Source of the DNA: Populus alba
Lineage: Eukaryota; Streptophyta; Magnoliopsida; Malpighiales; Salicaceae
Length of the DNA: 64,000 nucleotides
Direction: 5' to 3'
Assembly: GCF_005239225.2 (NCBI RefSeq)
Contig: NC_133302.1
Location: 7,254,001-7,318,000 of the forward strand
Both the position numbers and the translations under genes were made by a program. The notes under the pieces were generated by a model. It saw nothing but the letters and a program-made list of their open reading frames with translations, did not search any database and had not been told where the DNA came from. Numbering within the stretch: position 1 is the first letter of the stretch; each line of letters opens with the position of its first letter. Below, one piece after another: positions 31,619 to 45,175 of the stretch.

Positions 31619-32159
31619 ACAACACTTAATCTTCACTCTATATGATGAATGCCAAGATGCCACACTCTCACAAAAATATACACACTTCTCTCTTCTTTTT
31701 TCTTTTTTCCCCTTTTGGATAAAGGATGTCAATTAAGCTACCAACACTTGTAAATATTGACAAGCAAATAGGTAGAATGTTGGGTTCAAGGCATTTGATA
31801 GAGATATGAAGGAAGGAATTAGTGGCGGTACAGGACTTGGATGTGAGAAGCTAAGCAATTGCTTTGAAGGTTCGTCATCTTCCTTCATAAACAAGGCTTG
31901 TCATCAAGTAAATCTTTTGTGCTTTAGTTTAGGAGAGGTTTATGTGTGTTCACGCGCTTGTAGGGTTAGGAGAAGTAGTTAGTGTTTTTCAACGACTCGA
32001 CCAAACAGATTAACTCGAATCATATCATATTTTAAAAAGATAAATAAAAATTGATTCGATCGAATTCGATTCATCAATTCATATCCTAATTTGATTCTTT
32101 TATATTTTATTTATAACAATGTTATTTTTAAAAAATAAATAAATTTTCATCATTTTGAT

Positions 32160-32345
32160 TTAGAGACCATTTGTTTTTGTATTTAGAGTTGCGTATGGGT
32201 GCATTTTAAAAGTATATTTATCTTTCAAAAACATTAAATCAATATATTTTTTATTATTTTTTGATGATTTTAATGTATTTACGTCATTTCAAATAAAACG
32301 CATTTTAAAAAAACACTTATCTATATTATAATACCAAATACACAC
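32160..32345. repeat. Degenerate MITE-like element upstream of LSH
   Basis: Contains tagagttgcgtatgggtgca, core aaacattaaatcaatata, and ends near aataccaaatacacactta. Same family layout as the others. Confidence 0.45.
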
Positions 32346-33109
32346 TTAATTAAGACAATTCACATTAACCTACCTAAGATTATATTTAGCATTATATTAC
32401 ATTATTTTTTTCAAAATGCATACAACTTAAAAATATATTAAAATAATTTATTAAATTGGGTTTAATAATTTGGAAAGTAACGACAATATATTTTTGGGTA
32501 CCGACTCTATTGGGTCGCCATCAACCACTCACTGCCAAGGCCCAAACCTGTCGCATTTTAGCAAAGCAAGTGCAAATAAAACACACTCTCTTCTAACCTA
32601 CAGACTTATAATTTTTAGCTGTGGGCAGTCTCATCTGAACCAAATGGAACTATTTGACTCTCTCTGTCTTTCCTCTTTTTCTAACTTTATCCACAGTGTT
32701 AACGTTGCTTGGTCTTTTCCTGGAAATAAAATCTGATAATCTGATCTTCTCTGTGAGCATATTTCTGAAATCATCTGCCCAATAACTGCAGTCTCTTTCA
32801 ACCTTTTCTTGCAGGCTGCAGTATTTATCGCTCTCTTTGAGCACAATTAAGTTAAATCTCCCTTCTTCTCCCTTCAAATTTACTATACACCTTCAAAATG
32901 TTCATAACATAAATGCATCCACGCCTCGCCTCTCCTTCCCGTATAGAAACCATGCAAGTTCTTGCACTGATTCCTCTTTGAGCTTCATTTAATTCTTAGT
33001 ACATCAACATCTTGAGTAGTTAGATGCTGGCCCGTTAATCTTGTTGCTGCAAAGAGCATAAACCGGAGCTTTCACACCTTTTTGCTCTTGAAGAGGGAAC
33101 AGTATCTCC

Positions 33110-33345
33110 CAGTTTTCACCTGAAAAAGGGAAGCAGTTTGTCTCTCTGTCTCCTTCTCTTCTCCAGGGTTATTTGCTCCACTCACCTTTCCTCGCAAGCA
33201 AGAAACAAAGAGAGAAAGAAGGAAGGAAGGAAAACAGGTAGCAAGAAGCAGGACGGCCTACAGCATCTTCAAAATCTCCTTGCAAGATCCTGATAAAGAA
33301 AGCAAGAAAACCCTAATCCAAATACCAGCTTAGATCTTCATTTAA
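33110..33345 (+). other. Presumed 5' leader of the LSH gene
   Basis: Pyrimidine-rich stretch (gtctctctgtctccttctct at about 33140) followed by a purine-rich gaaggaaggaaggaaa tract and aaaaccctaat just before the start codon. No convincing TATA box was located, and a leader intron cannot be excluded (cag|gtagcaagaa at about 33237). Confidence 0.35.
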
Positions 33346-33942
33346 ATGGATTTAGCTTCCCCATCAACAAACCCCACATATGCAAGCCCTATAATCACCA
33401 GCCCCACTAACACCACCACAGCAAACACCACAGCAAACACCACAGCCACATCAACTTTAGCCACAAGCATATCCCCACCTTCCACTCCAAGTCGCTATGA
33501 GAACCAAAAGAGAAGGGACTGGAACACTTTCTGCCAGTACCTTAGGAATCACAGGCCTCCTTTAACACTATCAATGTGCAGTGGAGCCCATGTTCTTGAA
33601 TTTTTAAGGTACCTGGACCAATTCGGCAAGACCAAAGTCCACAACCAAACTTGCCCTTTCTTTGGCCTCCCTAACCCACCCGCACCATGCCCGTGCCCCC
33701 TCCGACAAGCATGGGGAAGCCTCGATGCTCTCATTGGAAGGCTCAGAGCTGCCTACGAGGAACATGGAGGGAGGCCAGAAGGCAACCCATTTGGTGCAAG
33801 ATCGGTGAGGATTTACTTGAGGGAGGTTAGGGATTTTCAAGCTAAAGCAAGGGGAGTTAGCTATGATAAGAAGAGAAAAAGACCCAAGCCAAAAGCAGCA
33901 GCAGCGGCAGCGGCAGCAGCAGCTGATCCCAGCCCAGGTTAG
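33346..33942 (+). CDS. ALOG-domain (LSH family) transcription regulator
   Basis: Single exon of 198 residues. Residues about 48-175 are a full ALOG domain: [40 protein letters not shown], then the His/Cys zinc-ribbon insert (HNQTC ... [16 protein letters not shown]), [12 protein letters not shown] and [29 protein letters not shown] nuclear localisation signal follows. The N-terminus is Ser/Thr/Asn/Pro-rich with a short tandem repeat (TANTTANTTA), and the C-terminus has ten alanines from a GCA/GCG run. ALOG proteins are plant nuclear DNA-binding regulators of organ boundaries, meristem and inflorescence form; the domain is thought to derive from a tyrosine-recombinase-like DNA-binding domain. 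The paralogue (LSH3, LSH4, LSH6 or another) cannot be decided here. A splice-donor-like cag|gttagtgg overlaps the stop codon but no acceptor is evident. Confidence 0.95.
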   Translation: MDLASPSTNPTYASPIITSPTNTTTANTTANTTATSTLATSISPPSTPSRYENQKRRDWNTFCQYLRNHRPPLTLSMCSGAHVLEFLRYLDQFGKTKVHNQTCPFFGLPNPPAPCPCPLRQAWGSLDALIGRLRAAYEEHGGRPEGNPFGARSVRIYLREVRDFQAKARGVSYDKKRKRPKPKAAAAAAAAAADPSPG

Positions 33943-34450
33943 TGGTCAAAATTAAAGACTCAATGGCCACGGAGAAGCTGAAGCTATCACCGGCAGCTTT
34001 TAGCTATATGGGGTATATATATTTTTCCGCACTTTTCTTTTCTGCATAAAGAGAAGCTGGTTAGTCATATAATGAACTTCGCTTATATTTCTTTCTAAGA
34101 TGATATGTTGAGATTTGTGGGTACCAGTGGATTTGCTCTTTAAGGGACAGCTGCATGGTAATGACCTAGAACCAGCTGGAGCAGCTGCAGTAGTAGTAAT
34201 AATTAATCGTATCAGTACTGATACTAGACTAGCAGCAGACACCATGGAAGCAAGTGCAGCTATACTTGTCGTAAGAAATTATTATGTACCTGAACAGGCA
34301 AATCTGAGTTCTTGTTGATTAAAAATGCTCTTAATTAAGTCTTTTCTTCACCTTACATTTCCATCCCTCTCTCTCATGTTGCGATGAGGAGTCTCTCCTT
34401 CCATCCTGTCCAAAAATAGAAGATATTCAAGGGGAAATACCCCAGGTATC
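33943..34450 (+). other. Presumed 3' untranslated region of the LSH gene
   Basis: Less AT-rich than the DNA beyond it, with several gcagctgcagtag-like stretches. Stops are frequent in all frames. The end cannot be fixed; aataaacaac near 34478 is a possible polyadenylation signal. Confidence 0.3.
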
Positions 34451-35454
34451 ATATATATATATATAGATTTTTCCCAATAAACAACTTCATTATAAAAAAA
34501 AATATTAATCATTTCTGATGGTACGATCAGTTTATGTTGAAGGTGAGGGATTATTGCTTACTTGAAGTAGGAGATGATATTGTTTGAAGCAATTGATGTC
34601 GTCATATTTGTAAACAACTTCGCTAGGAAATGCTATGTTCTTAGCTAGTGCGGGACAGAAACTAATTTAGAAATGTTCCTAGGGGCATTAGCCAGTTGAG
34701 GAGCATGTGAAGAGTAGAATGATGAGCTAGCTAGCGAGCTAGGCATGCCCTTTAAAGAAAATCTAAGTAGATCTATATTTAGGCAAGAAGACAAGGCCTT
34801 GGATTCATCTTTTCTAGCACTGGTACCAGCTAAAAACACACATGCTACAATAATCTAGTACTTCAAATTCATGTCTGCCCACATGAAGAAATGTTAGAAT
34901 TTAAATTTTCGAGTGGCTATTTCATAATCCACCTGGACCGACATAGCTTGGAGCTTGGATTTAGGATACAGCTTTGCAAGATTGCTTCTTTATTACATAG
35001 TTTGCAAAATTGAATTCAGGGGGAGGCAAAGTTTCTCATAATTTAAAGAGGAGGTCGTTTGTACTTTGTATTCAAGTGTTTTGTGGCCGACGTCCGTCTC
35101 TAGATCATGTCTCTTCTTGAGTAGTTAAATGTTTTGTAGCATGCTGCATGAACTAGTGCTCCATAAACTATATGATAATATCATTAAAGCTCACAACCTT
35201 TATCAAGTTATTTTAATACCAGGATAGGTAAGCTTTTTATGAGAAATGTTTGGTGAGATGGATTGCTATTTAGTCTTAGCTAGGGCACCATGGAACTTAA
35301 GATGATCCGTTCTTTCTGTATTTTCCTTGAGTCATTCAATTGCTTAACCATACCTATATCTCTCTTGGGTGAAAAGGATTTATATATTGAATACATGAGT
35401 GATATTTTCTTAGTATCTTGCTTCAGCTTAAGGCTATATTTTCAAAGAACCATC

Positions 35455-35740
35455 TTAATCTAAAAGTTTAAGCTATTAGATGAGGTAAAAAATAATTTTA
35501 TATCACTCTTTAACACACTCTTTCAAATGAAAGCTTTTCGAGTTTAAAATTTGTACATGCTTACATTATTTTGTACTTAATTTTATTAATTAGAATAGAG
35601 ATGATGATATTTGAATTTGTTATCGTTTAGTCATTAATATTGCGCAAATACCTTGTCAAATAATCTTCTCAATACCTTGTCAAACACCTTGTTAAATAAT
35701 CCCTTCAATTTAAAAACTTAAGTTATATAAGGTCGAGAAT
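35455..35740 (-). repeat. tRNA-like dispersed repeat
   Basis: Contains taaaagtttaagctattaga, atcactctttaacacactct, ttcaaatgaaagcttttcga, tttgtacatgcttacattat and gatgatgatatttgaatttg, with ataccttgtcaaata twice near the end. Same family as 30555-30760. Confidence 0.45.
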
Positions 35741-36588
35741 AGCTTTATACACTTTAATTAGGACTTGAGGCTGACTAAAACAAGTAATGGGGAACATATA
35801 TCCTTTTTAGTTTAGTGATAATCTTGAAGAAATGAAAGGAGGTGAAGTCTTAGATAATTTGACTCTCGTCTTTGTTGATTCAACTCAGATAAAACTGGAT
35901 CAAAGTCGATCTTAGATTGCACATTCTTTGTTTTATTCTGTGAAGAAGGTTTTAAGAGTTCTCTTTCTTTTTTTCGTTTTAATTATTTTTTTCTCTTTTG
36001 GTAAGCTGCACTTCTTCAGTGAGTAATGAACTATGAGCTTTGCGTAGTGCTCCATGATCGTGGGATAAAAATGGAATCAAATGCATGATTTATGTCCATG
36101 TATATGATGATCTTCAATATAGAAATCCATTGCATTTCGCTTTAACAACCAACTTACTATCTTGATTCTGTGTTTTGCCATACATGCATGCGTGAAGGAA
36201 TTTTATTGAGAAAACCATTTAGAGAAACAAAAAGGTAAGAATTTAATTTCGGTGTAAAATGTTTTTGAATTAACAAGTTATGATATCATAATTAAATGCA
36301 CTTGCTAAATATTTTTGTGGAATATAAGTTAGTAATTAATTTCTTCAAGTGTTGTGTACCCTCACAAACATAATAAACTCTCAACCCCCAAAAATATAAG
36401 TTAGTAATTAATCTCTTGAATTCTTATTTTCTGCCACAATTTACTTTTCTTCATGGATGGTGTTCTCCCCACCTTTATTTCATCTCTTGTGATAACAATT
36501 GAAATTTCTGATCAACACTTTCTTCTGTTTTTGAAATTTTTTCTTTTCTTTTGAATAGGTAAGAGTTCCATAGTGAAATCCTAAACAT

Positions 36589-36619
<31 letters not shown>

Positions 36620-39149
36620 AAATAATACATTATAGCGGTTTTTTCTTACACAATGTTTAGCTGAAAAGATAGAAGTAGAGTTCTTAGAGCCCAAAACTTG
36701 GAGGAAATCTCAAACTTCAAGTTCTGAAGAAATTTCTGTAGTATTTATCTTAATATCTCCTCTCTAAAGATAACACATAAAGTTGTTTATGTAAGAATAT
36801 AAAACTAACCTATCAACCTATTTAGGGGAAAAAAAGAAAACAAAACTCGCTTCTAATTAAATTAAAACTATATAATTTAACTAAGAAAGAAATTGTATAA
36901 CAATCTAGGAATAAATTCAAAACATCTACTAGACAATCATGTATGGTTGACGACCATATTTTTTTCTTAGAATTGGAATTGTTATTTTTGTGTCTTGGAT
37001 CAATTTTGGAGTGCAATTATAGATATGAATAGAACCTTTAATCAAAAGAGGAATAAGTAGGGCATCTTAAATTGAAAACCTTCAAGTAAAAGTGGACTTT
37101 AATAGAACTCAAGTGTTATAGTGATACATAAGATCAAGATTTAAAAAAAAATAGAATCCTAAAAGTAAATGGAGATTTTGGTAGAACACAAGTGTTATAG
37201 TAATGTATAAGATGAAGAGAGAAAGAAAAAAAGAAAGAGATATAAGATTATTGAAGAAGAACCCTAAGTGGAAAACAAAAAGGAGAAAGAGAGATGAGAA
37301 ATTTTATGGTGCTCGAGCTTTAATTAGTAGCATCTTATTAATTATTTAATAAGATTTATCTACAAAAATAGATAGTTACAAGTATAAGAGATAAATACTA
37401 TCTAGAGATATTATTATTATTTTTAGTGGATCGTGATTTATTTTCTCTTCTTTTAATTTGTATTAATTTTTTTCTTCAAAGTAGATTTTATTGAATAACT
37501 TATAGGATATCACTAATTACTATAAAATTTTTCAAGAAAGATCAGGGGGTGGAATTGTCTACTTGTATAACAAAAATATTATCCTTTATTTTTTTTTAAT
37601 GATAGTTATCATATTGTTCAAGAATGATGGTTGCAAATTACAAAAATTATGAGAAGTGTCTGTAGAAATTTTAATTTAGAGGAATATATGCATTTGAGCT
37701 ATTTGTTTGAGTTTATAAACGAAAAAGGATAAACTAACCCAGCCCACCGGGTTAGCATCTATTTTTTTTTTTTTTAAAACAACAAATAAAAATATTTTTT
37801 TAAAAAACTAAAACCCCAAAATTATTATAATATAATCACTTATAAAACACACGCATAATAATTATACAACGTGTCCTTGTAGCTTTAATTAAATTAAGTT
37901 GAAGGTTACATTTTTGCTATGAGCTGCACGTATTTACTTGTCCTTGTTATTCCATGCTACTCCCAAATTTTACGAAATTTTGTATCTTAGTCCTACAACT
38001 TCAAAAACATTTTTAATTACTATAGCTTTTCGTTGCACCACAAAAATTCATTATTACATCAATGATTTTCTTTTTTTTTTCTTTTTGTTATTATTTTTTC
38101 CAGTCAAATTTACTTTTTTTTTTTTTTACATTGATCCCTTAAATAAAATCATCTAAAATTATGTGGCAAGTTCTTTGGTCCACATAGGCTTTGATACTCG
38201 GTTGCAAATCCTGAGATTTTTCATATATTGTGTTTTTTTTTTCTTGTAAGAATTTAGCTACAAAAAATTGTTTTATCCAACTAAATTACTAATAAAATAT
38301 TTTAAAAAGTATTTATAATTTTTTTATTAATTTAAAATACGAGATTGCATAAACACTAGTTAATAAGCAAGTACGAAATGATCTACATGAATAAATAATT
38401 AAAAGTTAAGCATTAATTTGATTAAATAGTGTAATTAAAACATAACAAGTAAAATACATGGATAGATCTAGTTGGAAGGAGGTCGATCAAATGGTGAGAT
38501 GCTAGTGGTGAATATCGAGGAGGTGGCTTTGTAGGAAGTATGTCGAGTAGTTTGAACGTTAAAACAGAAGAAATTTAGAATAGAAGATAAATATATTATT
38601 CAATAATTTGATTATGTATTTTACATTAGAATTTATCTAGCCATACAACAAAATACAAAAAAAAAAAAAAAGAGGAATAAAATAGATTATAAAAAATATT
38701 TGAGCATCCATGATCGGAGAGAAAGAAGCTGTCAGCAACATAGAGGGCGGGTCGGGGCTATTAGAAGAAACAAGAAGGGGTCGATTGTGACTTCTTGAGG
38801 CGACGGATGAGAGGTTGACAATGAAATGGGTGGCTCCGACGGCAATGGTGCTATAAAGAGAGACATTTTTCGGAAGAGGGATCAAAATGGAGAAGAAAGG
38901 GTGGTTGCCAGATTTTAGATTTGGATTCGTGACGGCACAGTTGCAAGTTAGAAAAAAAAATAAAATTCACTCGTAATGCAGTGGCAAGTCAGTCACAGAT
39001 TTGCCCTACTTCCATGCACCAAGATTATACTCGATTAATTGACTTGGATTCATTTCAAGTGTTAAAATGAGATTTCAGTGCTAAAATAAATAAAAAAGGG
39101 AAAGAAAGAAAAAGTTATATGATTGTCAAACTACATGTATTTGCATATA

Positions 39150-39340
39150 TATAAATCCGTTGTTTTTATATTTTAAAAGTATTTTTAAAAAAAAAATTAA
39201 TTTTTTTTTTAAATTAAATATGCTAATGTTAAAAATAAATTTTTAATAAAAACTAATAAAAATATTATTTTGATAGATTTTCAAGTAAAAAATACTTGAA
39301 AAAAAATTTATATATTTCTATAATACCAAATATAATCATA
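39150..39340. repeat. Degenerate MITE-like element
   Basis: Core aatgttaaaaataaatttt and the right part tttcaagtaaaaaatacttg, ending near aataccaaatataatc. Same family layout. Confidence 0.4.
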
Positions 39341-41129
39341 ATCATAATTAGTAATCATGGAGACAAAAACAACTATATATTTTGACACTTTTAGTCTTGA
39401 TTTTGTATTAGTTTGTCCTATCTACTTTTATTTGTATAGATGTCAATCATCTATTTTCAAATTTGGTTTTTGTTGATCACTATTTAATCAGAAAATTCAT
39501 TATTTGAGCTTTCAATCAAATAAAAACACATCACATAAATACATACTCGAATGATTTTAAAAATAAAAGGGTTGACATTAAATAAAGTTTTATTGTCAAT
39601 TATCAACTTAATACAAGTAAAAATAATACAATACTTATAGGATATTTAATATTATCATCAGATCTATTTGGATTAGGTTTTTATTTTATTTAATCTAAAT
39701 CAAATAAAAAAAAAAACAAATAAAATCCAATCCAGTTTCATTGGAACAAGAAACAAAAATGAGTGAAGGGTTCATTGACCCAATCTTCGTTTGGATTTTT
39801 AACCTTTTATTTTTATGGAGTTATAATTTTATTTTATAATATAATGTATAAATGTTTACCTATTCATGAAAAATATTTATGTTTTTGAGCATGAATTTCA
39901 AGTTTAGACTCAATGTTATGAATTTATAATCTATATATAAAGATATAGTTTTTTTAAAGTTTAATTCTTTAAGATTAATTCAAAAATAAAAAAATCAAGG
40001 CAGAGATGGATGATGGATTTAAGTCCGAGATTTGGCACAAATTCCTTGCACATGAATATCATATAGCTTACCTTATTTAGATTGATTTTAGTTATTAGAC
40101 CATACATCATTTATCAAAATTAGTCTATAAGGTTTTATGTTCAATTTTATTTGGTATTCATAACTTATTCTATAAATATTTAATTTAATCCGTAAAATGT
40201 ATAATCTTCTTTGTTTTGTGGCTATCTCCGTTACATTTCACACAATAATATTTTATATATAGAGAGAAAGAGAAGCATAAAAAACACTAATAGTGTTATA
40301 AGGTCACGCAATCCTTTGGAAGCTAAACTTATACCGATAGTTTGCTGACCTATATATCATACAGAAATTACAGAGAGAAAAAAGTTTTCTTTAATTAATA
40401 TCAAATATTTTTATTTGGTAAAATTGCATTCTATTGGAGGGCAACACTAATATTATTAATATCAAATGTTTTTATAAGGTCTTTTTTAAATTTAAACTAA
40501 AGAAGTATGAGTTCATGTTTGGAAATTGAAAAAAATTCATAGTGGAAGCAAAAAGTTGATTGGATATACTTTCAAGCTTCAAAAAATAAAATTATTTATG
40601 AAAATTAAAATTGAATTGCTTTATATCTCAACAAAAGAACCATCATAACTTGTTTTGACTACACAAGTCAAAACAATTTTATACTCTTTAAGACTCTTTC
40701 ATTATATATATTGATAGAGGTCTTTTATACGAGGGTGAATCTCTTTTCACCATGAACTCTCTATTTTATTATTCGAGTTAAAAAACTCATATTTTTAAAA
40801 AGAAAATCCTCTCTTGGTTTTTAATTATCATTATTAAGAGAATAACTATCCTTATTAAATAAGGATATTGAAAATATTTTCTCTTCTTAATAAGATAGAA
40901 TCTATATCAAAATGTTTGACAATTTGATTTTTTTTTTTTCATTCATTTTAGATCGAGCCTAAACATTAACGTCCAAATATAAAATAGGCTAAAAAAATCC
41001 AACAGAAATACTACACAAGTGTTATGCAAGACTCCAATATTAAAATTCACTTATTATATTTCAAATAAAATCATATTAATTTTTTTAATAATATCAATTA
41101 AAATATATGAAAAATGATATATGTTGATG

Positions 41130-42010
41130 ATTGATTAGTTATAAAAGCTAGATCATTACTCGGGTTACATTCCAGGTCAAATTAATTTTCTTAGTGTAAA
41201 AAATATCCAAGTGTAGCTCATATGTTTTAATGTAGAAAAAAAAATTAAATTGTGTAGGAGTTGATCTAATATGATTCAATCAACTTGACGGGTTCAAAGA
41301 CTACCTAGACTACTATAAAAAATATAGTTTGACTAAAAATATTTTTAAAATATCTTTTTTAAAAAAATATTGAGAAGGAAACATATTGGATCGACATAGT
41401 CAACCAGGTTAACTTACTAAATCTGTGACCCAAATCATAAAACCGGGATAACCTCATGGAAATAAAATCAAAATAAATTATGAAACTTAATTCTCAATCA
41501 ACCAAATATTGAAGGATAAAAATAAAATAAAATAAAAGACCAAAAAACAAATAACTTGAGTCAATTCGGGTTAACTTGTCAAACTCACAACTTGGTTCAT
41601 GTGACTGAGATAACTTTATAGAAAGGTAGTCAGAATAAATTATGAAGTTTAATTCTCAATAAATCTAATGTTGAAAGATAAAATTAAAAATAAATAAATT
41701 AAATCAAATGCATAAAAAATACACCCGAGTTAACCTGGTTAACCACTAAATCCGTAATTCGGGTAATGAAACTAAGATAACATCATAGAAAATAAACTAA
41801 AAAAAAATCATGAAGTCTAATTTCAAATCAATCAAATATGAAAGGATAAAATTAGAGGAAAAATCAATTAAAAAAAAACAAGAAAATATAACTTAACTCA
41901 CAAGATCCATGATCTGAATCATAAAATTGAGATAAACAAACTTATTAAAAATAAAATTGAAGAAAAAAAACAAAGCACGGTACACATGAATAGTTTATTA
42001 ACAAACTCAT
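41130..42010. repeat. Leader plus degenerate tandem array, second copy
   Basis: A leader at about 41230-41400 (gttgatctaatatgattcaa, cttgacgggttcaaagacta) followed by units with marker phrases near 41484, 41645 and 41812, spaced about 160-167 bp. It matches the array at 22650-23720 in order of phrases. Confidence 0.6.
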
Positions 42011-42559
42011 AAACATCTACCTTCTGCTTTTTTGCTCTTGTTTCACTTTCTTTTATTTTACTCCTTTTATTTTCTCTTATTTCTTCAAAACTCTTTTCCC
42101 CCTATCAACTGGATTGCAATTAATTATTGGGAATCTGATTATCTTTTAATAAATAAAATCTCCACTATTATAAAACAAATATCTTCCTTCTTTCTTAGAA
42201 CGATATATATATATATATATATCTTCTCATGCTATTCTCGGAACTTGCTCAATATCTTAGGTTCATGTACAAGAATAAATGAATAGTAAGGTTTTAATTT
42301 ATTTATAATTTCACGTTAGAAAACACATTTACCTTATATCAATGATGAATCAATATTAAATGTATGATTTTTTATTGCTTTTACTCCATGATTGTTGCTA
42401 TTTAAGTCAAAATAAATACACTTTTAGAATAGTTGCTAGAGGCATGAAAGTACCCGGCAAGAATCCTTGGACGAGAGCAAGGACGGATGGAATAGAAAGC
42501 TTTCTTCTTTTTGGCTTTGACTGATAAAGGAGTGTATAGAATTTTTTAAGGCAATACTA

Positions 42560-43180
42560 TAGTAGAGGCCATTCAACCAAAAAAAAAAAAAAACTCCAAG
42601 AATTATATTGAGATTTTTTAAAAAAGATATTGAAATGGTAATGTATTGTATTCATACGATCTGATTTATAAGAGCGTGATATTTTTATGAAAAATAAATT
42701 AAAATAAATTATAAAATTTAATATCAAATTATTGTTGAAGAAAGAAATTAAAAAAAAGAAAAAAATTTCATTAAAAAAAAAACAAGAAAAATATCTCAAG
42801 TTTAACTTTGATTAACCTGTCAAACTCGTGATCTGATTTATATTATCAAGATAATCCCATAGAAAACACATTAATAAAAAAATTATAAAATCTAATTCTC
42901 AACAAACTTAATATTAAATGGTAATTTTTTTTAAAAAAAATTAACTAGAATTAATTTGTCAAACCTACAATTTAGATAATGAGATCAAATAACTATATAT
43001 AAAACAAATAAAAAAAAAATTATATAACACAATTCCACCGATCCACTATTAAATATTAAAATTGAGAAAAATAATAAGTTCATGATACTAGAATAATTTT
43101 ATATGAAACAAATTAAAAAAATATATAATATTCAACTTCTAAATAATCTAATATATTAAAAGATTAAATTAAAAAAAACT
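42560..43180. repeat. Further degenerate array of the same units
   Basis: Four decayed units with marker phrases near 42714, 42890, 43028 and 43130 (for example atctaattctcaacaaactt). Also contains gattaacctgtcaaactcgt. No leader was recognised. Confidence 0.45.
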
Positions 43181-43319
43181 AAAAAATCTATCGAAGAATA
43201 AAATAAAAACTATAAAAAAACCGTATTATGAGTTTGAACACAGAGAATTAACTGCATTTTTTATTTATGGTTTTTTTAACTAAATTAATTATTAAAAAAA
43301 AAAACTTTTTGCCTGTGTG

Positions 43320-43700
43320 AATATCGGGGACACAAACTAACCAGGGGGCCAATCGGATAAAACAATAATAATGAAGGAGCCCACAGCCACCTCAAAAGCT
43401 GTCCTAATTGCATCATACCCGATACATGTCCGTACACAAATATCCCGTAATCCGCGGCTCACTTAAGAGTTGACATGTCTAGTCCTACGTGGTCCCCACC
43501 CACACGCCTCCACGTGGACGTCTGTACTACATGTTTCACACAGGGACCCAGCCTCGTATCTAGGGCTTCCTCTTCAAATTGTTGACACGTGTCTTTGTTT
43601 CCGTCCGTTCGATGTAATTGGTTTTTCTACTATCGAAGGGTGTATTTTGTTCCTTGACTGTGATATCCTCCGTGACCAAGATCCGTCGTTTTTCATGAGT
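43320..43700. promoter_or_regulatory. GC-richer island with three ACGTG (G-box/ABRE-like) boxes
   Basis: Visibly less AT-rich than its surroundings. It has tACGTGG at 43486-43492, the palindrome ccACGTgg at 43510-43517 and gacACGTgtc at 43584-43593. Such clusters are typical of abscisic-acid or light-responsive plant promoters bound by bZIP or bHLH factors (known). No coding exon was found on either side, so it may be a relict or transposed promoter. Confidence 0.4.
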
Positions 43701-44489
43701 GATTGTTTTAATATTTACGAATTTGAATTTTGTTAGAATTATTAAAAATTTATATGATTTAATTTTAAAATTTATAAAATTAATTGTAATATGTACAAAC
43801 TGATTCAAATATTTATATTAATAAAAAAAATTAAAAAATTTGGAAAAGTTAAGGTAATGATCATCTTGATATTTATTTTGTTTTTAAATTTATTTTTTAA
43901 CTATCAATAAATACAGTAAATAGTTGTAATACTAAATATAATATCATTTTATAATTTAGTTTTTTGTTTGGTTAGTTACTGGAATTGATAAAAAACTTCA
44001 GGTTGTAAATTCAAAACTGACATAATTTATTAAAAAACAATGGAAAAAGTTAATTATTTAAAATAACCATATAGTTTTTAAATTTTTTAATATATTTTTT
44101 AATAAATTATTTAGAATTTTTGCTCTTTATGAGGATTTTTTTATCGATTTATATCAGAATATTTGTTAAAATGATAGATTAAAGAATGACCTAAAATATA
44201 GGAATAAGTTAAAGTTAATTAAATTTATAGAATTAAATTGTATACTAGATCTAAGATCTAAAATATACGGATAAACTAGACTAATCCTATCAACATTATG
44301 GCTCAAATTTTTTAAAAATATTTTTTTAAAAAAATATAAATGTATCTAAAAGCAGAGTAGGATGAACTTGTTTTTTTTTTTTCAAAAAAAAAAAATCTAA
44401 AAATAATTTAATTATTAAAATAAAAAAACTATCATATTTATTTCTTTTATTACATATATGGGGAACGCATGTTTAAATCCATGTTTGAT

Positions 44490-44810
44490 TAATGTTAATT
44501 TTGCTTTAGCAGGGTTTAAAAAATAATAATAAAATAACATAATTTAAAAAATAATTAATAAAATAATACAGTTTTTACATGTCATGTCTGTATTTTTTAA
44601 ATAATATAGTCCAATTATGATATGTGATGTTAACAAATTATTCTATTTCATTAATTTTTTAAAAAATATATTATTTTACTGATTTAAAAAAAACATATTA
44701 ATTTTTTAAAAAAAAATTGATGTGCATGCTGTATTTGTCAAAATCATCATCCACCAATAAATTCAATCATGTCTGTATTTTTAAATAATATAGTCCAATT
44801 ATGACAGGAA
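44490..44810. repeat. Repeat block with a 36-bp direct repeat
   Basis: The segment catgtctgtatttttta...ccaattatga occurs at 44583-44620 and again at 44768-44803, differing by two bases in length. The preceding ataataataaaataacataa motif recurs near 62200. Confidence 0.7.
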
Positions 44811-44984
44811 TTCAAGTAACTTGTGTCTTTTATAGTAAGTCCTATTTGCATTTAATGCACTAAAGTTAGAAAAAGATATTTGATGAAATCCAATGCTAGG
44901 CCCCACATAATTAAAACAATCATGAGAATTCAATGTATGCATGCATGTGGCGCAACGCAAAAATTAAAATCTATATTATTTATT

Positions 44985-45175
44985 GTTTTTGTGTTATAAT
45001 TTATTTTTAAAGTATTTTTAAAAAAATTTTTATTTAAAAAAAATATTAAATTGATATTTTTTAAGTATTTTTTGATAGTTTGATATTATAAATAAAAAAA
45101 ACTGAAAAAAAAATTAATTTATTATTAATTAAAAGATATTTTTAAAATGCATCATATACCACAATATCAAACACA
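44985..45175. repeat. Degenerate MITE-like element
   Basis: Contains ttttaaagtatttttaaaaa, aatattaaattgatatttt and the end ataccacaatatcaaacacac. Same family layout. Confidence 0.4.

Larger units (their letters stand above)
21200..32460. other. Intergenic region between THA1 and the LSH gene, no gene seen
   Basis: About 11 kb of AT-rich DNA with stops in all frames. It holds a leader-plus-tandem-array repeat (22.65-23.72 kb), several MITE-like copies, SINEs on both strands, two tRNA-like dispersed repeats and AT or TAA microsatellites. Nothing resembles an exon of a known protein and there is no transposase or reverse-transcriptase reading frame. Confidence 0.6.

Noticed and set aside
34115..34318. 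67-codon plus-strand frame after LSH
   Set aside because: Does not start at ATG, lies in the presumed 3' untranslated region and resembles no known domain.
38637..38885. 82-codon minus-strand frame in a GC-richer patch
   Set aside because: Low-complexity, no recognisable domain; more likely decayed transposable-element sequence.
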